DNA of 64,000 nt from Theocolax elegans. Lineage: Eukaryota > Arthropoda > Insecta > Hymenoptera > Cerocephalidae. The stretch is from positions 33,903,255 to 33,967,254 of the forward strand of contig CM047428.1 in assembly GCA_026168455.1 (NCBI GenBank), in the 5' to 3' direction. Positions 59,935 to 64,000 of this stretch are shown piece by piece. Made by a program: the position numbers and the translations under genes. The notes under the pieces were generated by a model. That model made no database searches. It was given only the letters and a program-made list of their open reading frames with translations, and was not told where the DNA came from. How positions within the stretch are numbered: the first letter of the stretch is position 1; every line of letters begins with the position of its first letter.

Positions 59935-60600
59935 ATATTCACTCACCATTGTACGAATTAGGTAGGTAAACACGAGCGCTATATATAGATATAGATATAG
60001 CCAACGACTCAAACGGCCGATGCCCGCGTAACGAAAATCGGCAATTCGTGAGAGAGCGGTCGCGCGCGCAGGACTACCGGTACACAAGAGAGATCGCGAC
60101 GACACGTGTGACGGTTGAGATCCCGGTTAATATAGTTCTTCTCTCCGAGAGTTTTCTGTGATATTTTTGTGGTGTTATTCTAATATATACGCACGTCGCA
60201 AATAACTCGGCAGTTGAGAGTTGTTCCTGCCTTGCAGAGTGGTCAAGCGATAAAGAGAGAACGAAAGAGAAGAAGCTAGCTGTTTCTTCGTGATTCGAAC
60301 GCAAATAAAAAGTAAGTGGTATCACTTCTCGCGCGAGCGATAATTATCGCGAATTAATTAGTTTTTTTAACGTGATCGTTCGTATAGTTTTAAGAGTGTT
60401 AGTTCGCGTACCCCTTTCCCCTCTCGCGTTGAGCCGACGTTTACGACTCAACTCTCGTGCGTGTATTGACCTCAAACAACAATTGTTTTTGTGTTTAGTT
60501 GTTATTGCATATCATTTAATAAATCTGTTCCATATATATACATATCTGTTCCATATCCATATCAAATCGTGTTGATTTATATATTTCGAACCGACGCATA
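59935..60600 (+). promoter_or_regulatory. CpG-rich promoter-like segment, left of mariner
   Basis: TATATATAG near 59981 is followed by CpG-rich sequence and, near 60310, AAAGTAAGTGG, a good splice donor. The look is that of a promoter with a 5' untranslated exon, from a host gene or another retroelement. No coding start is identifiable. It continues after the mariner at 61573. Confidence 0.35.
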
Positions 60601-60602
60601 TA

Positions 60603-61570
60603 CGAGGTGTGTTCAAAAAGTAAGGTGAATTTTTGAATTTCGCGGGTTCAGAGAGTCCGATTTTCAAACAAATTTTTGTCTAAGTTGGTACACATGTCCT
60701 GAAGCTGTCCGCCGAGTTGCAGCCAATTTCATTGTTTACTTTGTCTTTGGCAGCTGCAAAGGTCTAACGTGTTTTTATGTGCTCACCGATTTTTGTGTGC
60801 TAAAAAAATGGATCAGAGAATTTGCATAAAATTTTGTTTTAAAAACGGAATCCAGTGTTCCAAAACTTTGGAAATGTTAAGAGTGGCATACGCTGAATCT
60901 ACTTTGAGTCAAAAAAATGTTTTCAGCAAATCGGGATAATTATTGATGTTACTCAGCACCTCCTGAGCGATGTTCACACGACGGTCTTTTTGGTCGTAAT
61001 TGAGCAATTTTGGCACAAATTTCGCAGCCACACGTTTCATGCCCAAAACATCTGAAAAAATCGAATGACACGAGCCAACCGATATGCCAACATCCTCGGC
61101 AACTTCTCTAACAGTGATTCGACGGTTATCCAGAATCATTTTCTTCACTGTTTCTACGGTTTCATGTGTTATTGACGTGCTAGGACGTCCAAAGCGAGGT
61201 TCGTCATTAACATCTTCTCGACCTTCTTGACAGAGCCTGTACCACTTATAAACATTTTTTTGACTCAAAGTAGATTCACCGTATGCCACTCTTAACGTTT
61301 CCAAAGTTTTGGAACACTGGATTCCCTTTTTGAAACAAAATTTTATGCAAATTCTCTGATCCATTTATTTTAGCACACAAAAATCGGTGAACACATAAAA
61401 ACACGTTAGACCTTTGCAGCTGCCACAGACAAAGTAAACAATGAAATTGGCTGCAACTCGGCGGACAGCTTCAGGACATGTGTACCAACTAGGAAAAAAA
61501 ATTGTTTGAAAATCGGACTCTCTCAACCCGTGAAATTCAAAAATTCACCTTACTTTTTGAACACACCTCG
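60603..61570. mobile_element. Snap-back mariner derivative (968 bp)
   Basis: Ends CGAGGTGTGTTCAAAAAGTA and its complement, TA on each side (60601-60602, 61571-61572). The left arm, 60603 to about 60920, is an inverted copy of the right arm, about 61250-61570, including the first ~39 transposase codons. The middle belongs only to the right-hand, minus-strand copy. The catalytic C-terminal half is absent. It looks like an internal deletion followed by inverted rejoining. Confidence 0.9.
60909..61364 (-). CDS. Truncated mariner transposase, DNA-binding part only
   Basis: Open frame of 151 codons starting at 61362-61364. It holds the mariner N-terminus with two helix-turn-helix parts: an N-terminal one up to KWYRLCQEGRE, a GRPSTS linker, and a second with ITVREVAEDVGISVGS, followed by PKLLNYDQKDRRVNIAQE. 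It ends at the inversion junction after YPDLLK. The DDD/E catalytic domain is absent, as mariner transposases are about 345 residues. The frame has no internal stop, so a DNA-binding-only protein could be made. Confidence 0.82.
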   Translation of the reverse strand: MDQRICIKFCFKKGIQCSKTLETLRVAYGESTLSQKNVYKWYRLCQEGREDVNDEPRFGRPSTSITHETVETVKKMILDNRRITVREVAEDVGISVGSCHSIFSDVLGMKRVAAKFVPKLLNYDQKDRRVNIAQEVLSNINNYPDLLKTFF

Positions 61571-61572
61571 TA

Positions 61573-61915
61573 TTTGTTCATCCGTTATCCTATAAGTCAT
61601 ATATAAATATACGGACTCTCGCAAACTCACATTTAATTTTCTTTCCGCGGTCCATTTTAAGAAAGATTATCATTATTTTACCTGTCGTTGTTGGAAATCG
61701 AAATACTATTTCCAAACAACTTTAACGGCAAGTGTGCGGACAGGTAACCGCAGCCGCTACGCGGGAAATATTTGTAAACATTATATATATAGTTGCATAT
61801 TCTGTTTAATCATCGAGTACGAGATATCTAGTCGGCGATACTGGACAGGTTTGTTCACCACGAACTACGTGGCTATAAGACGGGCAACTCGACAATTTTT
61901 CCCCGGGTAAGCACA
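61573..61915 (+). promoter_or_regulatory. Promoter-like segment, right of mariner
   Basis: Continues the mixed CpG-rich DNA interrupted by the mariner. Contains CCCGGGTAAGC near 61902, a possible splice donor. No coding frame recognised. Confidence 0.3.
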
Positions 61916-62210
61916 TCGTTACACAAAATATTTGGTTGTGTCTAATAAATATTTCATCGGTTTAAGAAAGTGTTGGTTGAAAGAAGAAATTGTAGTTATT
62001 ATTTGGTTGGAATAATTTCCTGCTTAATCATTGTTACAAATCAAATGCTTCGTTTTACCAAATATTTATTTGAAGTAATTAAATATCTGTTTCGTTCAAA
62101 GAAATTATTTGTTTCTTCCAACGAAATATTTTGTTCGCCGCCGGGAACTAAGCGCTTGTGTTGATCCAACCAAAACTTGATTAAATCAACGTAATATTTT
62201 TCTCAGTGTA

Positions 62211-62580
62211 GGTGAGCCGGGCGGCGAAGTCTCGAGGGAGAGCCTGATGTAATTGCCTAGGTGAGCTCGTGCGGCATGGATGGGATGAGGGAAGGAGTTA
62301 AATAATTGTGATCAAAAAAACTGATCTTGGTTTAATTTCGCCTTTATTGAACTCTATAGATAGTGTACAGTATTGCCCCGAAAAGTGGGGTACTCCCGCA
62401 GTGGGAGAAGGCGAGCTGCTGTACGCTCGAACGAGCCTATACTTATAACGGCGCCCGCTTATCTTGATAATGGGAACGGTACGATAAGGGGGTAGCCACC
62501 TTACGGCCGTTATCGGTACTACATACTATGTATAAGCTAATGTATAAAGGCCGTGCGGTTCACGCCTATTGATAGTATGC
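62211..62580. other. GC-rich flank, right of the composite
   Basis: GC-rich at 62211-62290, then sequence with GATAATGGGAACGGTACGAT and GGGGTACTCCCGCAGTGGG. It might be part of an unrecognised LTR or gene; no frame or domain found. Confidence 0.35.
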
Positions 62581-63540
62581 TTGCGTATAACATGTTAAAA
62601 CAAAAATAATCATTTGGAATATTACTAAAATATTGCACAGACTTTCATCACAATATTTCATGTAACATTGTCGAAACATTACAGTGTAATATTACGTGAA
62701 ATATTTCAACAATGTTTGAGGAATATTCCTGGAGACTCGATTATATAATTTTTTCTTGTGTACTAGAATTTTGAAACGAAACGTATTTGACATCCAGCAT
62801 TGCACTCCACACAGTATGAAATCTTACAAAAAAATATAACCTAAAATAATGCAAAACATATTGCAATGATATTATAAAATTCTTCAATTTCTTATTTTCT
62901 TAACTTTGCTCTAAATTGAACAATTTAAGCTTCTTTTTTTTAACCATATCTACTTGAACTCAATTACCTTTCAGTTTATGGATTGATTTCCTATCAATAT
63001 TCGTTTTTGAGTCATAATAGCAATCGAAGTGAAAGTAACTTTCATTGGAAATATTATTGTCAGATGTCGAATCACTTTCGTAAAAGTGGCAAGTAATAAC
63101 TTGACTTTCTTCATATTATTATATTCCAAAAGATATACTAAGGTTAGGATAAGATATATCCGTTTCCGAAGGTCAAGTACTTCCCTTGTGAGAGAATACC
63201 AATACTGTTACAAAGGTAATAATAGTGTAACAATAGTGTAACTAATAAAATATGTAATGTTAATATATGCAAATATGATGAATATTAACAGTTAACATAT
63301 TAAATTTAATCTGACATCATGTATATAATAACAGACTTAAAACATTTTATTTTTAAGCACAATCTACTTATTAAGATATATTGTACGTACGTAAAAATAT
63401 AAACTATTGCCACTGTATTGCAAAGTGATGGGCAACAATTATTGCAAACATATTGCCAATAGTTACTATCTTACAATTTTTAAACTGCTGCCAATATGTT
63501 GGCCATAGCTCAAAAATTAAAAGAAAAAATTAAAAAAAAA
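62581..63540. other. AT-rich non-coding stretch
   Basis: Short words such as AATATTGC and ATATTGCCAATA recur in both orientations (62620-62720, 63400-63500), perhaps an old foldback element. No coding region supported. Confidence 0.45.
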
Positions 63541-63544
63541 TATT

Positions 63545-63615
63545 TGCGGTCTGTGGGACTCGAACCTTCAATCTTAAGATTCGAACGCTGACTCTTTACC
63601 ACTATGAGCTATTTT
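63545..63615 (-). pseudogene. tRNA-like remnant
   Basis: On the minus strand TAGCTCATAGTGGTAAAGAG resembles a tRNA D arm/A box and GGTTCGAGTCC a B box, about 30 bases apart. The anticodon arm is irregular and the acceptor ends do not pair. Either a tRNA pseudogene or the head of a tRNA-derived SINE. Confidence 0.5.
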
Positions 63616-64000
63616 GCTATTTTGTTATTAAAAGTTATTACCCGGCTATAAAGAACTGTTGAATTTATAAAATTTGAACTTAGTAATTTTTTAACCATAT
63701 ATTCGTAGATTTTTCTCTCCCGCGAAAGGAGCTACGCTTGGATACGATTGTCCGAATTTAGATACCCGTGCTCTATTTTTGAACTTAATTATTTTAAATA
63801 AAAATATATTCTGCACAATTAAGTAGTACTATTTCCGAAATAATGTTTCAAACGAAATCTTTTTCTGCAGTTTGCTCCTTACACTTAAAAAAAATGTATC
63901 TAACTACGAATTATGTTATTTTGTCCCGCGAAAAGGTACTTATTATCTTACAGTAAATAATTATTTTTAAAGAAGAATAAAGAATCACATTAAATGAAGA
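63616..64000. other. AT-rich non-coding end of window
   Basis: No gene, repeat or RNA signal that I can support. Confidence 0.5.

Larger units (their letters stand above)
56120..62208. mobile_element. 6.1-kb composite with CACTGAG termini and TA flanks
   Basis: Left end CACTGAGAAAAAAATGT, right end (reversed) CACTGAGAAAAATATTA, with TA on each side (56118-56119 and 62209-62210). This fits a Tc1/mariner-type target. No transposase of its own is seen. Much of the inside near both ends and at 59000-59140 and 59640-59930 is AT-rich with CAAATATTT and TTGGTTG words, suggesting one smaller element that grew by nested insertions. Confidence 0.65.

Noticed and set aside
62300..62580. Possible LTR of another retrotransposon
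   Set aside because: No paired copy, no terminal TG/CA with duplication and no primer-binding site found, so left as unclassified.

Overview
The window looks like repeat-rich, low-gene DNA from an insect, possibly a hymenopteran such as an ant. This is inferred from the mix of mariner, piggyBac-type TTAA insertions, Helitron, Gypsy and Penelope elements; no species-specific gene confirms it. I find no intact host protein-coding gene. Every recognisable coding region belongs to a mobile element, and most carry stops or frameshifts.

Layout. 1-6450: decayed Helitron whose N-terminal coding region is a 114-bp tandem repeat, followed by Rep and PIF1-type helicase blocks, a 63-bp tandem repeat and a candidate CTAG terminus. 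7251-23289: a 5'-truncated Ty3/Gypsy retrotransposon (gag, protease, RT/RNase H, integrase with two AT-hooks). Its 3' LTR is split twice, by a 1.1-kb foldback element (12883-13968) and by an 8.58-kb insertion bounded by TTAA and short inverted termini (14460-23040). That insertion holds a hairpin satellite of about 210 bp (16110-19600) and a 1363-bp tandem duplication (20193-22919). 23290-23816: a second Helitron fragment, into which the Gypsy element appears to have inserted. 23994-24271: a clean piggyBac-type MITE. 24713-29180: a Penelope-like element on the minus strand with a GIY-YIG domain, two upstream repeat copies with hammerhead-like motifs, and two palindromic MITEs inside its coding region.

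29043-34527 is a 2.74-kb direct tandem duplication joining the Penelope 5' part to the start of a satellite. 30831-54346 is about 21.7 kb of a 59-bp satellite with higher-order periods near 0.71, 1.41 and 1.88 kb. A 100-N gap at 54509-54608 interrupts what may be another Helitron-type reading frame. 56120-62208 is a 6.1-kb composite with CACTGAG termini and TA on both sides; it contains a foldback element with a tRNA-like segment, a solo LTR of the same Gypsy family (GTAT target duplication), a poly-A retroposon, promoter-like CpG-rich DNA and a snap-back mariner derivative. 62300-64000 is mostly AT-rich, with one tRNA-like remnant.

The elements do not form a pathway. Their nesting gives relative ages: Helitron copy 2, then Gypsy, then the foldback and TTAA insertions, with satellite growth inside the TTAA insertion. 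Local runs of single-base deletions in the 59-bp satellite suggest uneven assembly accuracy, so fine detail there should be read with care.
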